Assembly: GCA_001970855.1 (NCBI GenBank)
Contig: LSSN01005870.1
Span: 1-41,123 of the forward strand
DNA: 41,123 nt
Reading direction: 5' to 3'
Source of the DNA: Smittium culicis
Taxonomy: Eukaryota; Kickxellomycota; Harpellomycetes; Harpellales; Legeriomycetaceae
A program made the translations under genes and the position numbers. The first letter of the stretch is position 1; each line of letters begins with the position of its first letter. A model generated the notes under the pieces. The model ran no database searches and was not told where the DNA came from. It saw only the letters and a program-made list of their open reading frames with translations. Shown here in pieces: positions 1-11,129 of the stretch.

Positions 1-79
1 TATACAATATAATAGTGTGTTTATTAAATTTAAGCGACAAAGTATTATAAAAGATGAAGTATAGGAATACAACAAAAAT

Positions 80-826
80 TTATAGACGACGACCACGACG
101 ACCACCCTTCTTTCTTGTGGAATCAGTTGGGATTGGAGTAACATCTTCGATGCGACCGATTCTCATACCAGCACGGGCAAGAGCACGGAGAGCAGATTGG
201 GCACCTGGACCTGGGGATTTGCTGCGAGTACCACCGGTAGCTCTGATCTTAACGTGGAGGGCAGTGATACCGAGTTCTTTGCAACGGATAGCAACGTCTT
301 GGGCAGCCAACATAGCAGCGTATGGTGAAGATTCATCACGATCAGCCTTGACTTTCATACCACCTATACGATATAAAACAGACCAATAGATTAAAACCAG
401 CAAAAAGAGATTAAACGTGATTCAACACTAGTCTCATGCGGTTATCTAGCTAGTCACGCCAGATTGCAAAATTTAACATAAATGCTAAAATGCGTGCATA
501 AACAGAGAGGTGAATTTTTAAAAAATAAATATAATTACCAGTAATCTTGACCATGGTTTCGCGACCAGTCAAATCAGTGACGTGGACGAAAGTGTCATTG
601 TATGAAGCAAAGATATGAGCAACTCCGAAGACGAGCTCTCCTGGCTTGATGGTTGGACCAAGTGAGATAACTTGTTCGACTTTGGTGACCTTTGCGGCTT
701 TTTTAGACTATAAATAATACCATAGTTCATTTAATATATGTAGAAATATTGATGACTTTTCGGATTCGAGATAATATATGTATATATCGTATTATTAAAA
801 AAATTGATATGTTGAAGTCTTACCAT
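80..826 (-). CDS. RPS14: 40S ribosomal protein S14 (uS11), three exons
   Basis: Component of the small-subunit platform, binding 18S rRNA near the decoding-site side. Model on the minus strand: exon 1 826-824, intron 823-708 (GTAAG...TAG), exon 2 707-539, intron 538-364 (GTAAT...TAG), exon 3 363-80. The spliced length is 456 nt, giving 151 aa, the usual length of eukaryotic uS11. Family blocks visible in order are [35 protein letters not shown] (second half of exon 2 across the junction), [43 protein letters not shown] and the basic tail [10 protein letters not shown]. Both junctions restore the conserved reading (M|SKKAAKV and KITG|GM). The start is odd: the first exon is only the initiation codon, and the intron donor follows the ATG directly. 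Identification is very secure; the ATG-only exon is inferred from the frame and the GTAAG donor. Confidence 0.97.
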
Positions 827-3800
827 TGCGATTAATTATTTGTAAGTATTCGAACGCTTAATAAATCGAGAGAAAGGATGTATCACAAAGTCAAGATTCT
901 CGCATATAGGTTTCAGTGAAAAAAAAAATTTTTTTTTTCAATATTATTTTCGAATCTAAATTTTTTCCTTTCATTTAATCTGTAACGCCCAATTATAATA
1001 ATATTTTTAATTCAATTTTCTATTCGCTAGTCAGGAAATCGATTTATTGGATGAATTTTATTTGACATTGGAGAATATAAAGCTTCAAGTAAATATTAAA
1101 TAGCTATTCGCTGGAAAATGCGAAATTATATATAATTGGCTGGTTGGTTTTTTATTCAGTTAGAATTGGCATTGATAATAAATCAGAAATTCGAGGTTTG
1201 CAGTTACCATGACTTAGTTACAAAAAAAGTGAACATTTTAGTCTTCAGTTTCATTAATCTGAGTGTAATAATTAGGATAAATGTAACTTCAGTAATGGAA
1301 TAAATTCTTATTGGTAAAAATTATCTATATCACTGCTTTGGTAAGATAACACTATGCTATGAGATATAGTATAGTGCCACTGAAAATATTCAAAACATCA
1401 ATGCATAATATTTAGACAACTGAGTAAGCAATTTACAGCTTTGCAATTTATTAGAGGCGATAATCTTTCATAAAAGTGGTAAGAAGCTTACGAGATTTAA
1501 CTTTAATAACAAATAAAAGTAGTAATTACAATATGAATCGTTAATATTATAACAGCTTTTGCAGATATATACACCTGGTATAATTTTAAAAAATTAGCCA
1601 AAAAGATTTTAAGTTTGAATAATAAAATGATATTACATATCGAGGAGATATTGGAGCTTGATTATTCATTAATTTATTCTATCAAATATATAAAATTCTT
1701 TGATCTATAAATTTCTTGGGCTTTTTTTTTTAATTTTTTGGTATCCGCTTTAATTACATACTTAATTAACCTCGCTTTTCCATGCTCACAATGGCTTTTT
1801 TAAAGTACTGATGTAAAATTATGTGTATTTTTTTGTTTTTAAAGAGATTATGCATCAAAATTAACAATTGGGTTTTATCATTTGAAATTAACAAGATAAA
1901 ATTAAGGAAAATTCAATAGTTTAAATTAAAGGTTTAATTTTTTTTTTTCTGTTCTAGCAGACAATTTTTATTCCAGTGGATTTATGAAAAGAGAGAAAAT
2001 ATTTTCAAGTCTATAAAAACCCATTAATAAAAAGTAAATAAATTGTTTAAACTATGGAGAATGTTAAAATGAATAAATAAAAATTCGGGTTTTATTTTTA
2101 AAAAAGGTATCTTTATGTAAACAAAAAACCAACCTGAAGGAATGTAGCCTAATAAACGAATTTCAGTACATTCAACGACAATTTTATAAAATTATATTAT
2201 GCTTTAACTTTCTGAGGATATTTTTATTGTAATCAGTATATGCATTTTTTTTTTTGAATCTGAGAGTTTATTAAACATAATTTAAAAGGATACAAAATCA
2301 GTATATGCATGTGAAAAAAATATAAATACCGAGTAATATGAGCTTAAATAGTTGGTAAAAATAAAAAAAGATGTTTCAACATATATTCTTTTTCGACCCA
2401 GTTCAATTACTAGATATGTGGAAGCGAATTAGCCATAAAGCTTTCTTGAGCTGAATTCCGATTAAAAGCTATTGTATTTTACAAGCAATATTCGCCATGA
2501 GAACAAAATAATCAGTAATGTTAGTAATCAAATCTGAATATACAGCTAACCAAAAAATCGAACCATGTGACGATTTAGAAAATATACCGAAAATTCTCAT
2601 TTAACCATATTTCGAATGTGTAAACATGCATAATTTTACTTTTGATACTCGGCTCTATATTATTAGTATCGATATTAGCTTTTTTGGACCCACAAAAAAA
2701 AAGAATCAAATCTATAGATAGGTAGCCTAAATAAAAACGTGAATATCGCAAATAACGATCTATTCAGCTATCATAAACCAACTACTAAAAAAACAATGCG
2801 CCTGCCATTTTTTATAATTTTATACAAAAAAATTTTATTTCAAAGTCTTATTTATAGTATAAAGCTTATTTTAATCGATGTCAATTTATATATTCGTGGT
2901 TTGTGTATTTTAATTTTTTTTATTTTAGAGCGTAAATTTTTTTTACGCACCATATCTGTTTCGATTAATAAGCAAAAAATTACGCTTAATTATATATTGT
3001 ATAAATCATATTAGACATGGATTCATCTTTAATATAAATAAAAGGGATAATTTAACATCAAAAAATGTTTTTTCAGCTCTGCGAAAACGTAAAAGCATGA
3101 TGTTTTGGTGTTTTTTTATAATAATTTATAGTTATGAGGAAAAAGATGAAAAATGAATCAGTATAATAATAAATTGATTATAAATATAAATACAAATACA
3201 TGGATTTAATGTTGATGTACTTTCAAATCATATAAATTTAAATATACATTTAGGTTTAAAGGTTATTGTCATTCCGTGTAAAAACATCCCAGAGCCGAAT
3301 TTTTATTGCCTATTATTTATTCTAAAATTATTTTCCAGCTATTTTGTGTGGCTAAGACATAAGCTTGTATAACCTTCTGGCATGATAAGCGATTAATCCA
3401 TTCCAATACCAACCCAAAACAATTATATTTTTATATTTTGCCATTTTAAAATATGATATATATATTTTATAGCTTATTTACTTTTCAAATTTAATACAAG
3501 CTTTTAAATCCGAAACTTTTCTTTTTAATAAAAGATGACGTTGAATACTTTTTTCTATTAAAAAGGATATATCAATAATTCATTTTTGCTTTGGGATTAG
3601 ATTGAATGACTAAATCTTTTATAACAAAAAGGTGATTAGTAAAAATAGTTGCAATTTATAATGTCTATTTTTTTTTTGTCCATTCAGATCTTGTGTAATC
3701 CGGGAAAAAATCCTGTAAAAAAAATAAACCTGATTTATATAAAATAGGTAGATTTTAGTGATTTTCATTAAATTAAGAACCAGCGGGGAAAAAAAACAAA

Positions 3801-5886
3801 TTATGATCTCTTAGATTAAAGAAAGCTTGGATGTACCTAATATTTGGCGTCAATTTCCCCCAATACTCGTGGAATAATACCTGAATACAGTCATACCCAA
3901 AAAATAGTACAAAGAAGTGTATCAACTAATAAACACCAAAAAAAAAAAGTCTACAAAGACTAAATAATAATTAAAGAAATTCATAACGAATCCAGTTTTT
4001 CAGGGCCGTTTTTTCCTGAGGTATGTGTAACAACTTAAAATTATACTCGATCAGAATAAGTTCGATTAATGTAAATTCAATACTAAGTCTAGATTTTAAG
4101 TGTGGATTTCAGATAGCTACATCTTTTAAATCTACCAGGTAACATATGCGCAAGAATATAAAGCCCTATTTTTTACTTATTTATCAGATTGACACATGAT
4201 AATTGAGATTAGAGAGATCCGAATTTAGTCTCTAGAAAAACACTAATCCTAGAATTCTCGAAATATGGTAAATTTTATTCTTAATGTTGTATTTGGTAGT
4301 CTCCAATTGTATTAATATTGAAAAGTGAGTCGATAACCGTAGACATGAAAATCTTCATTTCGACAAATATGAGTTTAATGAGTACACAAAGATTATTAAA
4401 ATTCGAGCGTGACATGAATTCAAATTTGTTATTTTATTTTGATGACACGACATAGTATTTTTGCATATAGATTAACTTGTATATTACAGTTTCCAAAAGT
4501 CAAAAGTAAGCTATGCCAATCAATGTTTGAAATTATGGTGCCTTAAAATCTATTGAAGCTAACTTCCATAGTTTTTCTAAACTCGCCAAACTAATGATAC
4601 AAGTTTTACTGTGATTTTTTCCCCTAATAACTAATTATAATAAAGGTAAGAATCGCGCTCAAAAAAGATCTTAATTACACTGCATAAAAGCGAAATTTAA
4701 GCAGCCTCGTGTGAACAGTGAAGTTCTCAAAAGGGGGGGGGGTACCTGTGAGATAATTTTATTATGGCGCATACAGCGATTTAATCTTCCTGCGAAATTA
4801 TTTTACGCCTCAGGTATTACCAATCAGCTTCAATGATTAGTCCTAAAGAGCGCTTTAAAATTTCCTCATTTACTAATCCACTCTTGAAATAAAATGTAAA
4901 TATTAGTATTCATGGCTTTTTCTTCAACAGCGTTAAATTTGATATTTAGTTTAGCTTAAAACGAAGTCCCACTCTTTGGAATCAGGATACTCTTGATAAA
5001 AAAAACCCCTTTATAGCCTAAATAAAATATTTTATAATTTACTTAGTATTTTTGCCATAGTTTAGGAGTATAAACGAGTCAAAAAAAAAGTGAGTCACGC
5101 ATTAATTTATTTGGGAAAATATCTATTGGGTACCTGGTGTATATTCTAAAAAGGCAATATAGACGCACTTTTTCAAATAAATTTAAGCCTGTCAATTATT
5201 ATGTAAAATATTACTGTTCTTATGTTGTCTATATTAAAGATATTTGGGCCCTGCAATTCGCTTAATTTGACACGCTTTTTTATTCCTTTTAGCATTGAAG
5301 GCGTCAACTGCTATACTTGGTTCAGAAAAAAAAAAAAGATATGATTTCAATAGATTTAATTTTGACATAATTTAGCCATTTTCTATTCAGAAATCTTGTC
5401 AAATTTTGTATTTAAAAGCGCTAGAGTGCATACAAGCAGTTTCAATTTCATCATAAAAAAAAAAACATTTTCTATTATATCCTACCTACAACTAACGAAA
5501 TAACAATACCTTTCTTTCTTAAATACATCTAACCTACGAATAATTTTATTTGACACGAATATATATGCATCTTGTATTCTCTATATTATACTTTAATCTC
5601 AACTTTACTCAAAATATTTAATTATAAATAGCCATAACCCACGTCTGCATTTTTTTTAAAAAAAATTTACACCATCAGAACCTTCCCCCTTTTTTTGCAT
5701 CTAATCCTAATTAATACTACTCAAAAAACACACCTTTTTATTTCATTAACTTGTCTTATTTTATTGATAAATTATATAAACTATACCCTATTTTTTTAAT
5801 AGCTTGATTAAATCAATCCAACTCCGTCGATAGTTGATACTATAACCATTTTTAACAGCAGACAGTTTTTTACTCGTTTACAAGAT
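827..5886. other. 5 kb AT-rich intergenic stretch
   Basis: No gene that I can support. Reading frames are short, and the longest (2739-3014) is AT-driven and has no recognisable motif. The stretch is full of A and T homopolymers, including an A-run followed directly by a T-run near 917-937 and again near 5648-5670. There is one G10 tract at 4733-4742 and a 15-bp direct repeat (2231-2245 and 2296-2310). Slightly higher-GC patches, for example about 4650-4860, show no alignable coding remnant to me. The last 400 bp before 5887 are pyrimidine- and A-rich and presumably hold the promoter of the zinc-finger gene. Confidence 0.5.
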
Positions 5887-7368
5887 ATGTTTGAGCAAAT
5901 TTATTCTGGATTCAATTTAGAAGATAACAGATCTACTGAGCTAGCAAAAGATGGTTCATATTCCTCCGATACCCCATTCAATAAAAGCAATATCCCTTCA
6001 AAAAATGTGATCATGAACAAAAACATGATGGAAGTTCGAAAAAAAATACAATATAGTGACGGAGAAGGCTCTGACGAAACAACCGAAGACTGTATTTCTA
6101 TGAAAAAATCGCCAAATTCTGGACTTGATGCACATGAGCACAACAGAACCTCGAAAAACTCTTTGGAGCTAAAAAAGGCAAAGTATTTAACTACCCAAAG
6201 CGAGCCTGGACTTTTTAAGACCGAAATCTGTGAAAAATGGGCTACCAACGGCAACTGTGCATATGGCGAATTGTGCAGATTTGCCCATGGGAAATCAGAA
6301 TTGAACAATAGGAGCAGGCACCCTAAATATAGGACAAAGCTATGCAAAAAATTTTCAAAGACTGGATCATGCCCATATGGAAATAGATGTGACTATTTAC
6401 ACGTTTTTTCCGAAAACGGAAAGATATCTAGCGGATACAAGGATTTCGCCGAGAAAAAAACACCAAACACTAGCGAAAGCAGCGCAAAAAATAAAGATCA
6501 TCACCCAAACTTTAATAAAGGAAAATATTTGGACCTAAAGCCAACGCTAGAATCTACTATAAAATCAGAAAAAAATCCAATTAGACCCATAAATAACTCC
6601 GGAATTCTAGAAGCTGAAATATCAAAGTTGGGACTTGTTCAAAACTCTTTGAATAATAATAGAAAAGATTTAAATTTTAATAGAATTGATATATTTAATA
6701 CCAATAAATATAGTGGGAAAACTGATACTTCCGATTATAGCTTGGCAAGAAATCGTTACTTAAACATTAACAAAAATGCAGATGCGTTTGGGGAAGTTGG
6801 GCTAACAAGTGGCTTGGGATTAACAAGGCAAAACGGTCTTTTAAATTATAACGAAAGAGATTTTTTCTTTGGAAAAAATTCCAGCTCTTTAAACAACGGG
6901 CTATTTTATCAAAATCAACAATCTGTAATCGCAAAAAATCCTAACCATGGTGGCAATCATGGGCTCTCGCATGCATTATTTGAAATCCAGAAATATCCTG
7001 ACTTTAAGCGGGGTAACTTGAATTCGCCGCTATTTTCTACTGTTGATAACATCTTTTTTTCGTCTACGCCTAACGAGAGTATGCCTAATCTAAAACATCT
7101 ACAAGGGCCGGGATTTAATTTAAATGATACCAGTAGGTATTATATAAAAGAAAATACTAACTTAAAAAGTGACAGCAACAAAAGCAGAAACGAATATAAT
7201 CTCTCAAACTTAAAACCAAAAATATATGACCAAAGCGAAGATAGCCCAAGTCACTTGGTCGGAGACAGAGATAGCAGCCAAAGTTCCATATATTCTAATC
7301 CAAAAAATTTGAACTCTTTCATTAACAAATCCAGGAGTAACTTTTTATTGAGCAGATTTGGAAACTAA
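5887..7368 (+). CDS. TIS11/ZFP36-like tandem CCCH zinc-finger protein
   Basis: Single-exon 493-aa protein. Two CCCH fingers of the TIS11/tristetraprolin type lie at residues 115-134 (C115, C124, C130, H134) and 153-172 (C153, C162, C168, H172). Both have CX8CX5CX3H spacing, and the inter-finger linker is 18 residues. Each finger is preceded by the family lead-in (FKTEIC and YRTKLC). In the known family such a pair binds UAUUUA-type AU-rich elements in mRNA 3' ends and recruits deadenylation and decay factors. That role is inferred here. The rest is low-complexity, rich in Asn, Ser and Lys, and probably disordered. The C-terminus has Ser-rich acidic segments (SEDSPSHL, DRDSSQSS) that could be phosphorylated. 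I see no obvious CNOT1-binding motif. It may correspond to yeast Cth1/Cth2 or to S. pombe Zfs1. The start at 5887 is the first in-frame ATG after an AT-rich leader. Confidence 0.9.
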   Translation: MFEQIYSGFNLEDNRSTELAKDGSYSSDTPFNKSNIPSKNVIMNKNMMEVRKKIQYSDGEGSDETTEDCISMKKSPNSGLDAHEHNRTSKNSLELKKAKYLTTQSEPGLFKTEICEKWATNGNCAYGELCRFAHGKSELNNRSRHPKYRTKLCKKFSKTGSCPYGNRCDYLHVFSENGKISSGYKDFAEKKTPNTSESSAKNKDHHPNFNKGKYLDLKPTLESTIKSEKNPIRPINNSGILEAEISKLGLVQNSLNNNRKDLNFNRIDIFNTNKYSGKTDTSDYSLARNRYLNINKNADAFGEVGLTSGLGLTRQNGLLNYNERDFFFGKNSSSLNNGLFYQNQQSVIAKNPNHGGNHGLSHALFEIQKYPDFKRGNLNSPLFSTVDNIFFSSTPNESMPNLKHLQGPGFNLNDTSRYYIKENTNLKSDSNKSRNEYNLSNLKPKIYDQSEDSPSHLVGDRDSSQSSIYSNPKNLNSFINKSRSNFLLSRFGN

Positions 7369-7733
7369 ATGCGATAAATTAATTATATTTCAGCGCTATA
7401 TTTAAATTCTATAACTTTGATAATAATATTATTTCAATTAAACGGTATATAAATAAAGTTTATATTTCGTTTTTTCTTTTCTTTTCTTTTCTTTTCTTTT
7501 CTTTTCTTTTCTTTTGGAATAGTGCTGAATCAAGTCAAAAAATGTGAGAATAGAAAAAAAAATAAATGTATTACAGTTATTTTCGTTCAAAGCGATAAAT
7601 AGTTTATTGATTTAATCTCTAAAATGCTTACTAATAGTAGAATCATGAAAAGATAGTATGTATTTCTATTAGTGGCATAATTTACATTAATGAATGTTTG
7701 AACATAGTGATGACATTGAAGGGAAGAAATCTC
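7369..7733. other. Convergent 3' intergenic region with CTTTT microsatellite
   Basis: Tail-to-tail spacer between the zinc-finger gene and the hydrolase gene. It has an AATAAA-type signal near 7451-7456, followed directly by a perfect pentanucleotide repeat (7471-7515). The remainder is AT-rich with no reading frame of note. Confidence 0.6.
7471..7515. repeat. (CTTTT)8 microsatellite
   Basis: Eight perfect tandem copies of CTTTT (7476-7515) preceded by TTTTT. The tract lies just past the likely polyadenylation site of the plus-strand zinc-finger gene. It would be read as AAAAG repeats by transcription from the convergent hydrolase gene. Confidence 0.95.
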
Positions 7734-9005
7734 CTAAGAAGATAGGGTGTATTCGCCGTTAGCTATATGTAAAACTTGACCATCGAATGAAGGAACAACG
7801 TGCAATTCTTCTTCTGCGTTGAATTTTTCTAGGCTCTCTAATAGATCGTAATGATCAATACTATGACAGAAGTCAGTAAAAATAGATAGTTTAGGCCTAT
7901 GCAATAAAACGGTATCAATAGCATCTTTGTAACCAAAATGTGATAAGTGAGAATCCCCTAGCATTAGAAAAAAATTGAAAACTATGGTTAGCTAAAGTAG
8001 ATATCAAACAAAAAAAATTACAACTGTAAAAAAATTTAGATATTACATTTTAAACAGTCAACTACAATGACATCTGAATTCTTCATGAGTTTGTGTGTAG
8101 ATTCTGGTATGCTGCTGCAGTCGGAAATATAAGATATGTTCGAAAATTTAAACCCAAGAGAAAAGTAAGGCTCTTTATTTTTGACTAAACCATGTTCGAC
8201 TAAATAAATTGAGGTATGAAGGATTAAATATGAAAATTGATCATAAATGCTGGACGGGGGGAGGGGGGAGATGAAGAGAAGGTTGAATTATAGCTTACCT
8301 GGAAGCGGTGTAAATTCAATCCCAAATACTTCAATAACGGAATCATTTTCAAAAACATTAAAACTTAAACTTGGTACTTCTCCTCCACCTAAAATCGATA
8401 GACATTTTATTTATCGAATAAAAAGATTGTAAACTATATTATTACATTACATTTTTCTGTCTTATTATTTTGGAAAAAAAATTACCTGTAGCTTTTGAAG
8501 TGTCAACGATATATGGAAAAGTGCTTGCAATAACATCAAATGTTTCTTGGTTTAAGAATACATTAAGGCTATTGTTTTTATGGGTCGTCCATTGTCTTAA
8601 ATCGTCTAAGCCTAATATAGCATCTGCATGACCATGGGTGATAAACACAGCATCGATTGAATTGATTCCATTTGGTGGGAAATGTTCGACTGTCGATTCT
8701 ATAAGAGAAAAATAAAGTGATAAACTTTTGTATATGTATATATATATCTGATCTAGAATACCATAAAATGTTTTTCCGCAATCGATTAAAACGTTTTTTA
8801 CTTTTTGGCTCTGATCGACAATTTTTACTAGAGCTGAGGTATTCCTTCTTTTATTCTTTTTGCCTTTTTCGGTGATCGATGATGTGCAGACTTTGCAAGT
8901 GGGAGGATCCTTCATTATACATGGGACATTTGGTATGCATGAGCTAGTACCAGTTCCCAAAAATAAAACTTCGGTTACTTTGCTGAGCGTGTCGTATTCG
9001 GTCAT
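7734..9005 (-). CDS. Metallo-beta-lactamase-fold hydrolase (PhnP-like), five exons
   Basis: Predicted 307-aa metal-dependent hydrolase of the eukaryotic PhnP-like/S. pombe SPCC777.06c group; the substrate is unknown, with phosphodiesters likely by analogy. Exons on the minus strand: 9005-8762, 8698-8486, 8388-8299, 8199-8047, 7957-7734, all GT-AG, totalling 924 nt. Key sites: GTGTSS near the N-terminus; the cysteine set C23, C29, C37, C40 of a structural zinc knuckle; LIDCGKTF; the metal motif HGHAD (H103, H105, D107) followed by LGLDDLR; FTPLPVEHG with H185; D209 in YISD; and H265 in TDFCH. The PLPVEHG block is rebuilt only by splicing exons 3 and 4, which supports the model. The first intron (8761-8699, 63 nt) is a multiple of three and has no stop, so an unspliced read continues in frame but inserts 21 aa beside the metal site. 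Confidence 0.85.
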
Positions 9006-9472
9006 GATTCTTTAAAGCTTAGTAAATCTTCAATAATCTTGATAAAATCTAACAATAGTGATATCTGATATTGTGATAGGTAAAAAACTATTAATTTCTG
9101 ATATTTTTCAGAAAAGGGATACAATTGAAATTGTATAGCTTGTAAATAGCTCCAGAAGAAACGAGCACACTCTTTATTTTATAATACTTTTGCTGGAAGC
9201 TTAGTTATTAACATTAATAATACCTACCCAAACTCGATTGAAAATTGAGCTTTATACACAATTGAATTTGCCTAACGAATGGAATTACTAATCGACAATT
9301 ACGAGGTAAGATAAAAAAATTAACTATTATTGGACACAATCTTGTAAAGTATATCAAATGAGCTACAAATAATCTAATTATATATTATTTCATTACGTTG
9401 AATTCAACAATTTTTTTATATCTAAAAAATATACTTTGACGTTCACGCTTTAACTTCGAGTAGGCTCTTCAA
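9006..9472. other. AT-rich 5' flank of the hydrolase gene
   Basis: Holds the presumed promoter of the minus-strand hydrolase gene. I see no coding potential and no recognisable element up to the start of the TTAA-type repeats. Confidence 0.4.
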
Positions 9473-9659
9473 CCCTTTCCCAGGAGGTAGGCTGTTTTTG
9501 GTCAACCAAATATAGCATTTTGAATTCAATTAAAATAGTTTAATTCCAAGGTGATAATAATTATTGGTATATTGTCGGACAACGCCAAATTATAAACCAG
9601 TTTAAATCATAAGCGAATCAATAAATCCAATTTTTTAAAGAATTTTGGACATGAAAGGG
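9473..9659. mobile_element. TTAA-type MITE-like element, copy 1 (187 bp)
   Basis: Starts CCCTTTCCC and ends ATGAAAGGG, so the outer 7 bp are perfect inverted repeats (CCCTTTC/GAAAGGG). The right end abuts TTAA at 9660-9663; the left flank reads TCAA, possibly a mutated TTAA. The body aligns with copy 2 in the same orientation, including a shared AAATATAGC block, a shared TTAATTCC block, and AATCATAA..AATCAATAAAT near the right end. CCCTTT termini with TTAA target sites are the hallmark of piggyBac-superfamily elements. No transposase is present, so this would be a non-autonomous MITE. Confidence 0.6.
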
Positions 9660-9663
9660 TTAA

Positions 9664-9850
9664 CTCTTTCACGCGACGTAGACTGATTTTGATCCACAAA
9701 ATATAGCCAACTGTGTTCAATAAAAAAAATTAATTCCGAGGCATGTAAAATTATTTGCTTATAGTAAAATATTAGAAAATAACAACTTTACATTAAAATC
9801 ATAAATTAATCAATAAATTAATTTTTTTAAGAGTGGTGGACGGGAAAGGG
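9664..9850. mobile_element. TTAA-type MITE-like element, copy 2 (187 bp)
   Basis: Starts CTCTTTCACG (one mismatch to the inverted end) and ends CGGGAAAGGG. It is flanked on both sides by TTAA (9660-9663 and 9851-9854), as expected for a piggyBac-type target-site duplication. It is exactly as long as copy 1 but clearly diverged in its middle, so the pair is either an old duplication or an insertion of one copy into the flanking TTAA of the other. Confidence 0.62.
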
Positions 9851-10408
9851 TTAATGGAGGTAAGTGTTCTCAACAAATTCAATTTTAATAAAATGGTTTA
9901 AGCACAGGTCTGATTACAACCTAATCTGAACAACTCGCCTGGTTAAAGTATTGGTTCATGGAAGGCGGGAGTGTAATATTAAGTATTGTAGATCCTAGAT
10001 TCTTAAGGAAGGAAATATTTTATGAACTACAAATTACGGCGTATAAAATTGCATAAATTACCATAACTCTAAAAATTAACAAGCTCTTTTTATACCCTAT
10101 CACACGTTCTATTCTATTTTCGATCTGCCAAATAAAGTCGACGGTGTCCAAATATTATACTTCAGAGAGGAGACAAATTAAGTTCAACCATCTTATTTCA
10201 TAATAGTAAACCGAAAATATAAAACTAACTAAAATAAGTGAATTAAAATGAATTTAAAAAATTTTCTATGTTATATACTGTGATTTTCACGTTAGTGATA
10301 TTCTTATCATCTCATCTTTCGCAAAGATACTCTACAAGCATAAATATTTCCAGCTTATAATTCCATTAAAATAATAATTAAAGAATACATTTACTTTAAA
10401 CTTAAAAG
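9851..10408. other. Spacer between MITEs and retrotransposon relic
   Basis: Moderately AT-rich, with no frame of note. Sequence from about 9900 to 10020 is somewhat richer in G+C and could belong to the 5' end of the decayed retroelement. I could not find a matching terminal repeat on the far side. Confidence 0.35.
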
Positions 10409-11098
10409 ATGGAACAACAAGCTGAAACTCAAGCTACCATAAGCCAGGTAAAAACTCGAAATACTGACTGAAATGGCACATCAGCTCTTAAGTGAAATGG
10501 AACGTTACACGAAAACCGAGGATCCGTACGAAGCTACAAGGATCCCATTTAATGAACTAACGGCTTGTCCCGAGATCACGAAGGAATATCTATAGATTGA
10601 AGAAGATTTATTCAGAACTCCACTTATTGAAGAAGATCGCAAGATTCCGTTCCGATCTTTCCCTAAGACTAGTTGAATGAAATACATCCCACCACCACTG
10701 AACGACTCAGAATCATGTGTCGTGATGAAGGTTGACTCTGTACTATAAGAAATTAAATTATTTCTGTGTCAAGATACACGAAAAATCGATTATTAAGTTC
10801 ACAGTTCTATCCATGAACTCCATAATTAAATACTTCTGAAGACTCTGAAGTCATGTTTGCAAGCACAATGTGTGCTCTGCTTTCCGATATTGTAGTAGCC
10901 ATGACTCAATCGATGCTGGATAACCTGCACAAAGTTCTGGGTCTCCTTGGAAATACTAAGCATATGGTCCATTCTAATATCAATTCACGGATATATCAAG
11001 AGGTATTATACGCCATAATATTGAAGAAACCTGCGGTGAAACAAAAAATCGTTCAGCTCTTTCCTAAGCGCCAGCAGAAACACCTTCAAGGTGCATAG
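10409..11098 (+). pseudogene. Gag-like ORF1 remnant of the DIRS-order element
   Basis: Begins with an ATG (MEQQAETQATISQ), then hits a stop after 18 codons and changes frame. Later stretches read as plausible protein: SEMERYTKTEDPYEATRIPF, then KYIPPPLNDSESCVVMK around 10680-10730. A clean 81-codon frame follows at 10853-11098, containing ALLSDIVVAMTQSMLDNLHK and a basic tail KRQQKHLQGA. Assignment as gag-like rests on its place before the RT and its basic C-terminus; there is no zinc knuckle. At least two stops and one frameshift make it non-functional. Confidence 0.5.
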
Positions 11099-11129
11099 CA
11101 CCAAATCTTCAACCATCGCCGAAACCAAT

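Noticed and set aside
2739..3014. 91-codon plus-strand frame in the 5 kb gap
   Set aside because: Composition is Ile/Leu/Phe/Lys-rich as expected from AT-rich DNA. No homology or motif is recognisable, and no splice context extends it.
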